In this document: one piece after another, positions 32,011 through 43,600 of the stretch
How the letters are laid out: each line of letters starts with the position of its first letter
Position numbering within the stretch: position 1 is the first letter of the stretch
NCBI GenBank assembly: GCA_964036045.1
Contig: OZ038382.1
Location: 2,006,612 to 2,070,611, forward strand
From: Eutreptiella sp. 'Long Island Sound 2002'
Lineage: Eukaryota; Euglenozoa; Euglenophyceae; Eutreptiales; Eutreptiaceae
DNA: 64,000 nucleotides
Direction: 5' to 3'
Position numbers and translations under genes: made by a program
The notes under the pieces: generated by a model
Seen by the model: only the letters and a program-made list of their open reading frames with translations
Databases searched by the model: none
Told to the model about the DNA's origin: nothing

Positions 32011-32658
32011 CTAGCCGTGTTTCGATTGGATGCCCACACCAAAAGTAGGCAATACACTATGGCCTCTTCATCACCCAGCCACACCGGACAAGCATCCATC
32101 CTTGTTTGTGCACATGGGAAAAACCCCTCCCGTTCCCTGGTTGGTTATGAAATGTGATTTTCACTTCCATGTGTGACTATATAGATCTTGTATGTTGATG
32201 TTTTGTAGTGGTCCACGTGCTCTTGACCATCTGACCATTCCTCTACCTAATGCGTCTCATTTCACCATTGTTCGCATGGCATTCTAGATGGCATTACTAG
32301 GCCGGTGCCTAGATATTGCTCTCACGCAAATATCCATGTGTTGCAACCCTTCATTATTCTTTTGCTTTTGCTTACTATTCCTCCTTGTGTTCCACGGCGA
32401 CCACCCGGTGTTCGTGAAAGAGGAGGCTGGATAATTGAAAAACCACAACATGGACCAAATAAAGTAGGGGGTTGCTCAGCAGATGTGCAGTTTTTTGGTG
32501 TTAGGTGATGTGTCATCATTTTTTGTCCCATGGTCAAAACACTTCTTCCATGTGGTGTCGCTTTGTGGGGCCTGCTGGGGGAGAAATCACACCAACCATT
32601 GATGGATGTGGAGCCAAACTAAGGTATTGGGGGGATAGAGGCTACCCGGAGGGTCCTT
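32011..32658. other. Region without supported gene
   Basis: Unique sequence between the satellite array and the first YLDD retroelement; no motif-bearing ORF seen. Confidence 0.4.
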
Positions 32659-33958
32659 ATGCGGCGCTTGCATATGTTTGTCATGCGTTTGTTTGTCACC
32701 TGTGAAGATTTTCGGCTCAAGACGGCGACGGTTGTCATTTTTGATGTCCTGAAGTATTTTGCAGCAGACTCCTGGGATGCGCCGTTGCACCTATCCACCT
32801 CACCCGTGGCTCAGTTGGGCAAGGTGGGTCCCGAGTTGGTAGGGCGTGGGCTGGGTGCGGTAGGTAATTATGAAATATATGACGAGTTGTGGCAAGCGCT
32901 GGCCCCTGTGGATTTTGCAGCGTCTGTTGTGGAGTTTTCCTTACCTCGCAATGTTTACTCCCCGATGGATGGCTGCTGGAGGCGGGGGTGGTAAACATTA
33001 TGGATAGGGATTGCCCTGTGAATGCCACATGCTGGCCGTTCACCATACCCAAGACCACCGAGAAAGTTTCGCTGATTTTTAACTTGGTGGACTTGAATGA
33101 GGGTTTGCAGCGGCCGGCGTTGTTTTCTTTGGATGGGTGGGAGCAAATTTCGCAAAAGCTGGCGGAGTGGCCGGCGGATCGTCCGTTGTTCTGTACGCAT
33201 GTTGACCTGAAAAACACCTTCTAGAGCTTTACGCTGCCAAGTCGACATGCGAGGGCTTTTCGTTTCCGTTTGCAGTGGGGGGGTGAGGATAGAATTTTTT
33301 GTATGACCTGGATGCCATTCGGGTGGAAACACTCCCCCCTATTCTGCCAGACAGCCCTGAGCCACATCATGCGACCCCTGGTACCGGACGGGTACCTCCT
33401 TTTTCACTACCTGGATGATTTTCTCATCCTGGGGCCAGACCCGGTTTGTTTCTGCGCTATCACGATGTGTGTGGTGCGGGCCCTGGAGGAGGCAGGTTTC
33501 CTCGTGTCGGCCAAAAGTACCTGGAGCCAGTGACCGAAATTTTTTCTTAGGTAAATATGTGAATTTAGGTGTGCGCACGATCCGGTCCCACCCACGGGCT
33601 TTTCTGCATATGTTTAACATCTGGTTGCGTTTGGCCACTCGCTCCGGCCCCTCGCCGCGCTTGCTTTCGAAAGCCTTGGGTTTCATACACTGGCACTTCC
33701 GATCGCGGTTGGGAGGGGCCCCCCTTCTTGCTGGAAGCTAATGCTGTGATCGGTGGCGGGGGGGTTTGAGCGCCCCACGCCTCGCAAGGTACGCCATGGG
33801 CTATGTACTGCTATTGTCCGGTGTATGGAACCGTGGGAGCCGCCAGCCTTGGCGTGTATTGCAATTTACCATTCGCTGTCGGCGGTGAGCGACTTGTGGG
33901 CAGTGCTTCATTGTGTGATGTTTGGTGATGCGGCACTGGATATTATCCCTTGCTGGGG
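32659..33958 (+). pseudogene. YLDD-type retroelement RT, 5' part (decayed)
   Basis: Reverse transcriptase relic of a DIRS- or Ty3-like element with RT followed by RNase H. An N-terminal stretch reads to 32994, then a frameshift leads to IPKTTEKVSLIFNLVDLN. Motif A is THVDLKNTF. Motif B region is WMPFGWKHSPLFCQTAL, and motif C is HYLDDFLILGP near 33405-33435. Damage includes TAG at 33222, where TGG (W) is expected, and a TGA plus frameshift at about 33531, after which FLGKYVNL and a thumb-like segment continue to about 33740. The coding text stops near 33958, at a TA microsatellite, and resumes near 35447 after a nested insertion. The element is dead. Confidence 0.75.
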
Positions 33959-33960
33959 GG

Positions 33961-34009
<49 letters not shown>
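33961..34009. repeat. (TA)n microsatellite
   Basis: About 24 TA repeats at the left junction of the insertion into the YLDD retroelement. Confidence 0.95.
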
Positions 34010-34013
<4 letters not shown>

Positions 34014-34059
34014 AGTGTCGCTGGGGGAGCACAGACATTGTCTGCAGCGTACACCGTGA

Positions 34060-35060
34060 TTGCAAGGCATTGGATAGGGCAGGAAAGGCGGCGTCAGCCT
34101 CATTCTGGCATCTGAGCCACGAGGAATTAGAGAGTATGGTGCGTTTTTGTCTCACTGAGGACAACACAGTCTGGTGTGCTGGGTCCCTATGGAAAAGGAG
34201 TGGGGCAATACCTATGGGGGGGTCCTTCAGTGCACAGTGCGCAGATCTACATAGCATCTGGGCTATGAAAAGAAACGTGGATATCATGAAACAATTTGGG
34301 AAACTTGTGAGAACGGTTCCATTCCCGTTGTGGGAAACCCCTGCAGGCAATATAGTTTCGCTTTCCCAATTCAGGGATAACGTGAACGTTGCTGCCAAAG
34401 GCCCCACGGCGCCACAGGAGATGTCCCGTGTGTGTTCAGCGTTGAGCGATTGCTGGGGGCTGCCTGTACTATGTGACTGTCTGAGTTAGGGTGATGAATG
34501 CACAGGCGTATGCATGTCTCAGCGACTTCGCATTTTAGGACTGACTGTCCATGTCGGAGAGACTGTGGTATGTTACTCAACCCCGTCAGCACTGAACAAT
34601 CAATGGATTTTAAAGTGGGGACCGAGCTTGCACAGCCCCTGGGCCATGAATGCAGCCAGCCTGAGCAATATTTTCACAGGTTCCCTAATCAATTCAATGC
34701 CTTTTCAATTTTCCTGGTCCTGCTTTTTACTGAGTGTGTCCAGTTGGATGCAACTTGCGTTTTTGTGTGGGCACTCAGCGTCGGTGATTCTCAGAGCCAT
34801 GAAAGCGGCAGTGCATAAATGTTGCAGCCGCACAGAGTGGTGTGTTGAGGCCTCGATTGGATGGGCGGTGGTGCAGGGGAGGAATTTACCTACCTCACCG
34901 AAAGACGCCGGTGGTTTACTTCAGAGGTGGCTCCAACAGCAAGCCCATTGGTCCGATGTAAAGTATGCCTGTTGGCATGTGCCACATGAAGGCTCCTGCA
35001 GTGAACACTGTGCTGCATGGAACAGTGATTACCATATGTTATCGCATATATAACAGCAGA
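34060..35060 (+). pseudogene. Diverged Penelope-like RT relic (FRDN motif C)
   Basis: A second, 5'-truncated member of the family at 1040-4528. Reading 34070-34489 has ASFWHLS aligned with the DMFWNVP region of the first copy, GAIPMGGSFSA (motif B, from 34202), and QFRDNVNVA (34367 on), where the first copy has ARFKDNVPM. B to C is 56 residues, the usual RT spacing. A stop at 34487 and a frameshift separate this from 34514-35053, which continues with a conserved-looking thumb and C-terminal region (ILKWGPSLHSPWA, then ASLSNIFTGSLINS), comparable to the end of the first ORF. No GIY-YIG segment remains. It lies inside the YLDD retroelement, so it inserted there after that element did. Confidence 0.65.
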
Positions 35061-35446
35061 CAGTGTACGTGATACCAAATGGCGGGGGGAGGGGGGTCAG
35101 ATTCAATTGATAGATAACAGCCTGTAGATGGTCATGCTATGCGGATGTAACTGTTGCTTGGCGGCTGGAAATACCGCTGCACAGGGACAGGGTTGAATTC
35201 TGCAGTGCATGCCATATGCATTTCGACATGAAGCCTGTATAAAGGAAAGAGCACGGTGTCACCGGACACTGTGTTCTCTGTAGGTGGGCGTTGGCCGCTG
35301 GACTTCATTACAGTACCTGGACTGAGTACTGCCATATCTGCAACTCTCCTTCCAGACCGAAAGGCGCCTATGGTACCACTGATGAGGATTTTTTTGTGCT
35401 GACGTGTGCTTGCTCTTGTGACTAGCACACCACACGACTCCAAACG

Positions 35447-35795
35447 GGGGGGGGGCGTTTATACCGAAGCTGCCAGGTATTCATTCTCAGGTGATCCCCC
35501 CGGAGCGACATATGCAGCAAAGCGCTGAGCTTTGGGTGTTGGTGTGGCTGGTGAGGCTGGCTGTGCGACTGGGATGGTGCTATGTCGTTTTGGTGACAGA
35601 TTCGCAGGTGGCGGCGTGCGAGTTCTTGTCCCTAAGGGCTTCCACGTGGTTGAATAGGCAACAACGTCTTTTGCGTGCATTGGTGTTGCCTTTGATGTAG
35701 CAGACCTTGGTTGTGGAGGTGCGCTTGGTGCCTGGGGTATTACAACCGGCAGATCCGCCAAGTAGGTTGGATGCGCATCATCAGTCTAGTATGCA
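35447..35795 (+). pseudogene. RNase H part of the YLDD retroelement
   Basis: Continues the element broken at 33958. One frame reads SQVIPPERHMQQSAELWVL, then LVTDSQVAACEFLSLRAS, followed after a stop at 35698 by VLQPADPPSRLD. The order S-A-E-L-W, T-D-S-x-V and N/Q-P-A-D-P-P-S-R matches the RNase H domain and its end in DIRS/Ty3-like polyproteins. It loses frame once and is followed by a long TA/CA microsatellite. Confidence 0.7.
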
Positions 35796-35802
35796 ATATG
35801 CA

Positions 35803-35806
<4 letters not shown>

Positions 35807-35898
<92 letters not shown>
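35807..35898. repeat. (TA)n(CA)n(TA)n compound microsatellite
   Basis: About 40 bp TA, 30 bp CA and 20 bp TA directly after the RNase H relic. All frames are open through it, which creates spurious Tyr-Ile and Thr-His ORFs on both strands. Confidence 0.95.
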
Positions 35899-36033
35899 GC
35901 GCGTGTAGCCAGGCTTATGGGCCGTGGAGGGTGCTCTTCCGTAATCCACAGGACGTGCAGCAGGTGGGTGGTTTGGTACCGTAGAGCCTGTTTGTTTAAG
36001 TGCCTATCTTTTTTGTGCATAGCGTCCGTTATT

Positions 36034-36513
36034 ATGCCAAGTCATGGCCGGCGCCGCCGGCACCGCAGGGGCCGCCAGCACCACCGTCGTTCGGCGAAGG
36101 CCCTGGAGATTAGACACGAGCGTGCGCGTCTACACATGTGTGTAGTGCGCACCACGCGGTTGGCGTGGAGGCCGGTGCGCCGCATCTGGCTGGGGACACA
36201 GGCGCAGTTGGTGTTTGATAGGGCGTGCCCGAGCGACGAAGCGCCCGAGCTGTTGGTGTTGGCAGCGAAGGACCTGGGACGGCGCCTCCAGTCCCACACG
36301 GAGCAGATGTTCACGGCATCGGGTAGCCCCAATGTTAAGGGTGCCGGTGACCACCGTTGCAGGCATCGTTGGCGCGTGCGCGTGGGCACTCATGCCATAT
36401 ATCTATCGCTGTCCTCCCACCGCCGAGTTGGGGGTGCACGGTTGCCATACATTTGGGTGCAGGGTACTCAGTTGCTCGTGCGCCGTGTGGCATATATGTT
36501 CCATTCCATGTGA
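36034..36513 (+). CDS. Unrecognised ORF with Arg/His-rich N terminus, 159 aa
   Basis: ATG at 36034 opens a reading with a very basic start (GRRRRHRRGRQHHRRSAK) and a more ordinary remainder (QAQLVFDRACPSDEAPELLV). It follows the retroelement RNase H by about 240 bp. No tyrosine-recombinase or gag signature is visible. It may be a nucleic-acid-binding ORF of the retroelement, the first ORF of another element, or chance in GC-rich sequence. Confidence 0.25.
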   Translation: MPSHGRRRRHRRGRQHHRRSAKALEIRHERARLHMCVVRTTRLAWRPVRRIWLGTQAQLVFDRACPSDEAPELLVLAAKDLGRRLQSHTEQMFTASGSPNVKGAGDHRCRHRWRVRVGTHAIYLSLSSHRRVGGARLPYIWVQGTQLLVRRVAYMFHSM

Positions 36514-36669
36514 GCTCGTGTGAGCGTTTCGGTGTAATGCTCAGTTTGTGAGGACCGGGCGCCATGGCTGTTTAGCTGCTGAGCGTCCGGCGCACCTACC
36601 TGGCGTGGGCTGCAATTTTGGCTGGTGCCGTGAGGGCACGCACTGCTTGATGGTATGGCAGTAGAGGAT

Positions 36670-37145
36670 GAGTACCAGAGGTGTATTGTTGAACTGATTT
36701 GGTGCTTTGTCTTGTGTGATCCCCTGTTTTACTTGCCCTCTTGTCTTTCTTGAACAGGGGATCACATCTACTACTGTGTACAGATTTGTTGAAATTTTTT
36801 TGTGTTCCCACCACCCGCCCCCACCCCGCCTTTTGTACGCTGGTATGCAAGCGGGCATGTCAGTGGCGGGAGCCGATGGAATTTGACAGGACGGGATGGG
36901 GGCAACCTGCATGCTGTGTCACATGTGTGTATGCCAGTGTGAGTTTGGGTTTGGTGTGGTGTCCCGAAGGCCCGGCGGGGTCGTTGGAGAGTGTCCACTA
37001 AGGCCTGTGGCATTGAGAGCATACGTATTTCTGCCATTGTTACTATTGACAGCCCCAAGGGCGCTAGCAACACTCTGCATTGTTGATCAGCCAGAGTTGT
37101 ATTGTTGAAGTGATTTGGTGCTTTGTCTTGTGTGATCCACTGTCG
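36670..37145. repeat. Segment bounded by two near-identical 45-bp repeats
   Basis: The sequence containing 'gatttggtgctttgtcttgt' occurs at about 36681-36727 and 37093-37142, 412 bp apart, same orientation. The right copy abuts the C-terminal end of the minus-strand RT relic, whose reading passes from a RVTGRRQW end into this repeat. It may mark an insertion or a local duplication. Confidence 0.55.
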
Positions 37146-37860
37146 CCGACCTGTTACCCTCTCCACTCTTTTTGGCGTCCGGTTGGACACCGCTGCCCTT
37201 ACAACTACTGCTAGTGCCTTGCGGATTGTTCCCGGAGTGTTGCCCACTGTCCCTCTTGCTAGGTCAAAAGTCTTACCAATCCAAGTGACCAGCGCCGACG
37301 GCTCCGTCTGGCTTTTGGTGCTTATCAACAGTGACTGTGCCTGCAAGAACTCGCACAGACCGCGTGTGACCACCCGCAACAGGGCTCTGTCTCTTCCCAG
37401 AAGCAAGATGTCATCCAAGTAATGGAAGTACACCACCCCACTGCCAACGAATCTGCCCATGTATCGCCTCCCCCAATGTTTCTTGGGCAATAAGCGGGGG
37501 GTAGTTCCACCCAAATGGAAGTGAGTGAAAGTCCGCGCCTTCCAAGCGGAACAGGTGCCTCACTTCAGCCGGCATCCTCAGCGACCAGTAGAAGTTTGTC
37601 AAGTCGATGGTGGTTCCAAACACAGGGCCTTGCCGTCTCATTGCTTCTATCTCGTTGACGATCTCCGCCACCGTCGGGAGTGGGGACCTGTGTGGTTTGA
37701 TCGTGCATTCCTCGATCAGGTTGCGCATGTCCACGATGAACGCTTACTTTTCCGCGTTCTTTGGCTTCACAAAGGCATAGTAGATGTTGACCATGTCGCT
37801 TGCCGGTGCGTGCAGGATGGCAGCAAATGACCTCAATCAATGATCGCGAGGTTTGGAAAA
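37140..37860 (-). pseudogene. YLDD-type retroelement RT on the minus strand (decayed)
   Basis: Minus-strand RT relic related to the one at 32.7 kb. From the 5' end: YYAFVKPKNAEK, a TAA stop, then AFIVDMRNL, motif A TTIDLTNFYWSLRMP, motif B region FHSLPFGWNYPPLIAQETL, a frameshift near 37430, motif C YFHYLDDILLLGR, and the thumb region ending TPKRVERVTGRRQW. RNase H is not found downstream. Premature stop and frameshift make it nonfunctional. Confidence 0.75.
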
Positions 37861-40040
37861 GAGATTCATTCCTCACAACTTGCAGTATTCCAACCAAAAG
37901 TTGAGCGGATACGAATGGATTGTTCGTCGCCCCAATCCAAAACTCGGGGTCTATTGAGCAAAAGATGCTCATAGAACAACGTAGGGCGGATCAATTACGG
38001 ACAATGTTGCATGTTGAGCTTTGGGCAAGCCTTTGCAATATGGAAGTAATGTAATAAGCATGAAATGTAAGATTTGCAAAGTGAAATGCAATGAATGAGT
38101 GACCTCACTGAACGAAATGAGTGAAATGCAATCCGAAGGAAGAGTAGAATACGTCACTAGTCAAACGCTTGCCTTGACGGCCATGCATTGAAGGATGAGA
38201 TGAATGGTAGAGTGAAATGAGGACAAATCATTTCCTAGCTCAAATGCAATTGTGCTCAAATGAAATCATGGATGATTGAATACACACACCTTGACAAATC
38301 TTGGCTCCGGAAAGGGTCTTCACCACACGCAAACATGGGGGACCGTGACCAGAAGTCATATAGTCTGTGCAAAGTCTCAGCAACCCAAGAGAGGGCACGG
38401 ACCGTGCTTAGAACTACATTGAATTACGTCGGGCGGTTCGGTAAGGAGATGAAAAGCTCAAATGAAACAATGAATGATGGAATACACACAGCCAAAATAC
38501 CAAGACTGAGGCTTGCAGGGCAACCGTAGGCCGTACAAGCTCAGCACATCCCAATGCAACACAGGGCATCCGTGGGCCGTGTGTCTGCGTGGGCAGGCGG
38601 TGGGTTGGTTAGGGCAACCGTGGGCCGTAACCATTGCCCAGCACTTACTTTAGGTCAACGGTAAGGAGATGAAAATCAGTTGAATGGCATCGCACGCTAA
38701 CATTCCGGCCTGCACCTACTGGAATGGTTACCTCTATTACAGTACCAGCGCCTTGCAGCACTTCACTTGCAGCACCTCACCACCCTGCCCTACAGGGGGA
38801 GGACCACAGACCTTAAGTTGAATACTCAACCGTTAGCACTAGGGTTATAATACCATAAACGTCAATGCATCTCCTACACTACCTAGTTAGCTAGCTAGCT
38901 AGCTAGAGTAAGTAAGTAAGAGTAAGTAAGTGTTGCAAGCTTCGTCCGCGGCCATATTCCACCACCAACCTCTCTCATTGAAGGATGGTCACAAAGACCC
39001 AGAGAGAGGTCAATGCAAATGGTTTGGTCGAGTGCGGTCTTTTTTAATGTTTCACTTGGGTGCTCTTGCATTGAATCTTTCTTTCCGCCTTCCGCTCACA
39101 CCCGTCTTTCTCCACCCTCGTCCTCGGTGCCTCGCCTTTCACCGCACGGCCCAAACTCCGTCTGCGCGGCTACTAGGGGAATTTCGCTCGTGGGCCCTAC
39201 GCACCATCGGGTACCCTGTAATCAGGGCCCTAGGTTCGGAGGAGTCTCTGAGCGGATAGGACGGTGAATGTGGCGGTCGCAAGCGGTCTGTTAATGGTTG
39301 TGGCCAAGGTTGTTTTGTGGCCGAAAAAGACAACAAAATGTTTCACTATTCATTGTGTGTCTACGGTAAATCCAAGGTATCTACCTCTCTACCTAGGCTA
39401 AGCCGAGTTAGAATGAATCAAATATGTTGCAAACAATCACAAAATGCAATATCATACAATGATTCAAGGTTAGAAGACCAAAGACTCGCGAATGGATCAG
39501 CAAAACAATGATGTAAAAACCAGAGTAAGGGGCTTGAAAGGCACAGGGCGACACCTTCTCGGTCAATCCAAGGCCAAATGAACCCTAGGAGTTGGTGTGG
39601 CGAGGCAAACAAAAAACTGGCAATAGAAAGCACGACAATGAAATGCATGAGTAAAGTGGAACATGCACAATTGGAGAATATAGTGTAGGGCAGTAGAACA
39701 GGCGATGTTTGTCTAGTGCCCTGGGCTAATTTGCATAAAAGACAGGATTGGTGCCATCACCTTCACTTCGAGGCAAAGTCAATTTTTATGTAGTGGTGTC
39801 AATTGGTGGATTAAGCGTACAAAGACCACATGCGTGTGTACAGAGGTCTCAAGGATGGGGGCAGATGCAGTAACTACAGAGGAATTTTGAAGTATGGTCA
39901 CTCCGACCTTCTTGATTGGGAAGCCATGTATAGCTTTTTTTTGTACAGGGGGTTCGCTAGGCTGATGGATTGAAACCTTTTGACCATTGTCCCCATTTTC
40001 CTTTCTTTATGACACATTTTACGGATTCTTTGCCCATTAG
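37861..40040. other. Region without supported gene
   Basis: Low-complexity 'aatgaaatgagtgaaatgca' text near 38040-38130 and 38200-38280, and two copies of 'gggcaaccgtgggccgta'-like sequence near 38520-38630. Tetranucleotide tracts (GCTA)n and (GTAA)n lie at 38886-38930. No coding signal. Confidence 0.45.
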
Positions 40041-40540
40041 GTCCATCGGCAGGATTGGAGTGCCGAGCTTTGGAATTTAAAATATGCATCACATGTTTAC
40101 AAGGTCACTGTTGCTGTTGATATGTTGGGGCATATTGTATGGATTTGCCCACTAGCCCCATCTGCCGATGTCTTGATATTTGATGGGTACGGACCCTCTC
40201 ATACACAAGGTGATTTCTTTGATTTTGTGGTTGGTGGCCATGATGGGGGTGTACAAGGGCCTGCTGCGTGTCATTGTGCCATTTGTTGGAAGAGTGAACG
40301 GCACTTTGACAACCCAACGGCAGTCATCAAATGATGTACATGGGTGGTGTAGGACATAGATTGAGCAGTTGTTTGCTCATTTGTGGTCCTGAAGTTTGGT
40401 TCGAAAAGTTTGGCGTGGCGGTCCAAATGAGTTGCATCAGTTCGTTCATATGCTGTTGCATTTTACACAATTTTCTACTTGGAGGCAGGTCCATTACCCC
40501 CCCTTATGGACCGTGGAATTCCCCCCCATGTTTGGAAAAC
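40040..40540 (+). pseudogene. DDE-type transposase relic (Harbinger/IS5-like)
   Basis: Frames must be switched to follow it. WSAELWNLKYASHVYKVTVA leads to a strand ending VDMLGHIVWI, then DVLIFDGYG and FFDFVVGGHDG, with a one-base slip before a Y-K-G. Another frame gives SNDVHGWCRT and IEQLFAHLWSW, then LHQFVHMLLHFTQF, and a third gives YGPWNSPP. The order (catalytic D, D-G-Y-G segment, then R-x2-I-E-Q-x-F-A-x-L-W helix with the glutamate) fits eukaryotic DDE superfamily endonucleases. Frameshifts and stops show it is inactive. Confidence 0.55.
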
Positions 40541-40565
40541 CGTTGATTGAAACAACTCAACTGCC

Positions 40566-40688
40566 ATGGAAGATGAAGGAGGGGATGAGGGTGAGGTTTG
40601 TGCTTTGTGCTGTGAAAAGCCTCCCATCACACTTTGTGGTGAATGCAATGAGCACTGTTGTGCTGAGTGTATTGACCCACACTCTTAG
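40566..40688 (+). CDS. Small zinc-finger ORF (B-box-like), 40 aa
   Basis: A complete ATG-to-TAG ORF that starts with an acidic MEDEGGDEGE and then has the spacing C-A-L-C-C, L-C-G-E-C, H-C-C-A-E-C and a final D-P-H, which resembles a B-box or similar double zinc-binding module. It begins about 30 bp after the transposase relic and may be that element's C-terminal zinc finger separated by decay, or an exon of another gene. It is too short for a confident family call. Confidence 0.4.
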   Translation: MEDEGGDEGEVCALCCEKPPITLCGECNEHCCAECIDPHS

Positions 40689-43600
40689 ACTGTTTCTTAG
40701 ACACGACACATGTCACATGTGTTGAGGAAGTGGAATTCACAGTTTTGGTCTCATGTTGTGTGCTGTGTTGTGTGCTTTGTAGGGAAGGGTTTAGTGTTGA
40801 TTCTGGTTTGTTTGCAACGTTTCTCTAGGGGAGGGTAAAGTGCTTTGTAGGGGGCTAAAGTCGGGATACTTGGCACAAAGGTAGCGCGCTGGGCGTGTGC
40901 TGGGCAAACACTCCCCCTGTGCAACCAACCCTGCGCCTCTCATGTCGAGGGTTGTGCAAAAAGTCAGTGCACAATGTGGTCACAAAACAGGGTGATTTAA
41001 GAATCGACCCAAAGGGTTTGACTAGTGCAACGAATGTGACCAGAGGGCCCCAATGTTGAGGTGCAGTGCTCAAGTTTGACGAATGGGTTCCAAACAATCA
41101 GCACAGGGTCCAGAGGGGTACCAAATGTTTGGCTGCTGTCTCTCTCACTGCAGCAACACACACATACGATGCGATTGTACCACACGACAGGCCGATGATG
41201 TGGTCTGAGCCCTGTTTGGACCCTTTCTGCCCAGCTTCATGAAGTATGCTATGTGGGGGAAAAGGGCATGCTGAGGACAGAGGACCGGGGGTACTGCATG
41301 CGAAAGGACCAGACATAGGTGAGGGCAAGGCAAAGTGCAGGCTGCAGGACAGGCACAGTTGGTCTGGTTGGTCGAACGATCCTGCACATCAACCCGCCGT
41401 GCAGGGGGGGAGGGTGCGTCACGCGCAAGGATGGAGTAATTGGGCCCCACGCACACGACAGTGTGGGGAGGCAGTTGGTGGCGACCAGGACAACATGTGG
41501 AGGGGTGGAGCATTTGGTCCTCGCGCACACGGAAACGCGGCGGTGCATGTGGTGGACGACCTGAGTGCGGAGGGGAGTGGGCAGCAAAAACCGTAAAATG
41601 ACCCCCGCAACAACCAGTATCACCCCAGTGTGCCAACTGCTGGGCACCGCCAATGCAGAAACAACACCAGCAGGAACACACACCGCAGCGGCCGTCAGAG
41701 CACGGCGACCCGACGCAGCACGCGAAGGGAAGAACGGGTGACTGTCCAGGGCCCCGTGAAGAAACAACAACCTACGGAATGTCACACAGCGGGGTTAGGC
41801 AGGGGACATTTTTGTCCTTTCTGGGAATCCCAAAGCACAGACTACAACACCGCATTTTCTATCAGCGGCCCCGATGGGCAAGCCTGCAATTGCGCACAAA
41901 TCAATGTGACGCTAAGCACGGGACAGAAACGGGCTCACTCTGTGTTGGGGGCCTTATTGCCTGGGGAAGGGAGGGTCTGCTGATCGGGTGGGGGCTGGGA
42001 ACGTGAGTGGCAGCCGTGTGGAACAGTGGGCGATCGGGTACGTAAGCGTCACGAAGCTACGGCTTTGCTTTTTGGGCCCACGCCTGCGTACATCTCTGCC
42101 TATCTGATGGTGATCCCACCGCCCCCTGTCTGAGATACAGCTTATCCATGATCCAGATGGCGTGTGCAGCGTCTTAAGGTGGGACCAAGTTGAACTCGGT
42201 TCCAATTTGTAGATGTGGGCCAAGATGCCTGGTTTGTGTGTATATCCGGTTGTTTCCCAAGCCACAGGGGTTCGAGAATGATTTGGCTGACCTTCTTCCA
42301 CCCATTTGGCTACCATTCACTTCGCGGGCGTTTAACGGTAGCCCGATGCACTGTGGACGGGGGGCTGGCGCGCCGAAACCATGCGTTCGACCGATCGGCT
42401 GACCGACCGAATCCTCTCACTCTGCACAGGCGCAGCCCCTCGGTCAGTGGTGCAGATGTATCCCCCAGTCTCAAAGGGAGGATGTGCCGCCCTCCCACTG
42501 CCGCCAGTGGGATGCCTCCAACTTCACCTCCAGGTGCGTAGGGATGGGGATTGTGTTGCGCAGCACGGAGTTGAGTTGCTGCGCACACACGTACAGCGAC
42601 TTGGAGGGGCCGGGCGGGCCCTGGCCGGAAGCCCTGGCGTGCCTCTTTTGCTTCCAGAAGAGGGGGGGGGATGCGATCAAATGTGGCGCAAAGTATGTGC
42701 AGGAGGAGGTTTGTTGACTGTAGCACTGGGCACAACTGCGGGGCAAGTACAGCAGGACGCATGAGCTCCCCCCGTCATGGTGCCACCACGGTGGCATCAT
42801 CGGGCTCCCCACCTCTCGCAATTTTTGAACCTGTCCCCTTCACCCCCGATCCAACGGGTGGACAACCCACCCATCCACGCGTGGAGGATTCCTCGAAAGG
42901 TGAATAAGTGCGTACACCCGGACGTACCAACGGCATATCCGCTCAGCCTTCATGGCAGCCCCACCCGCAAGAGGGCCGAGGGTGAAAGGAACGACCAGGC
43001 TCGTAGAAATGGAATGGCCTGTTGTTTCAAGGCAGCACATCCGCATGCCCAAGCACTGCCCAGAACGGTGGAACAAGGTCCGGGGACAGTGACAGTGTGC
43101 CGGCTGCGATACGCCAAAGGCACCACACCAAATGACAACCCTCAACGGCGACGGGTGTTTCGGCACCGAGGGCGCTGGAACACATTCCTTCGATGGTCAG
43201 GGGCGGCATTGTGTGAAATTTTTGAACGTCTCGCACACTGCGCGCAATGCACGATGTTGGATAATTGTGATTCAATGGCAAACAGCATGTTGCATGGGCC
43301 AGCCCCCCCAGCCCCCACTCCGTACTCACACGATGAGGCTGTCCTCCTGCGCTGTCTATATCCACCTCTGGTCCGGCACTATACTGAGAGCACACTTGGT
43401 TACAGCCTAAGCTAGACGCAAAGAAAAGCCCCGCTCTCAGATTGTTTGTCGATGTTTTGAATACATCTCCCCGGCCTCGCTGCTTTCGCCCATGCGTTTC
43501 GCAGGATCAAGGGGATCTTTTGCTGGATCGAGGTGTGTGGACTGCACTCTGCTTCATGCCTGAATTTCGGTGGGATGGTTATGCAAGTCCCATTAGCAAC

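Noticed and set aside
42777-43415. 212-aa plus-strand ORF
   Set aside because: No recognisable motif or splice context; kept only as part of an unassigned region.
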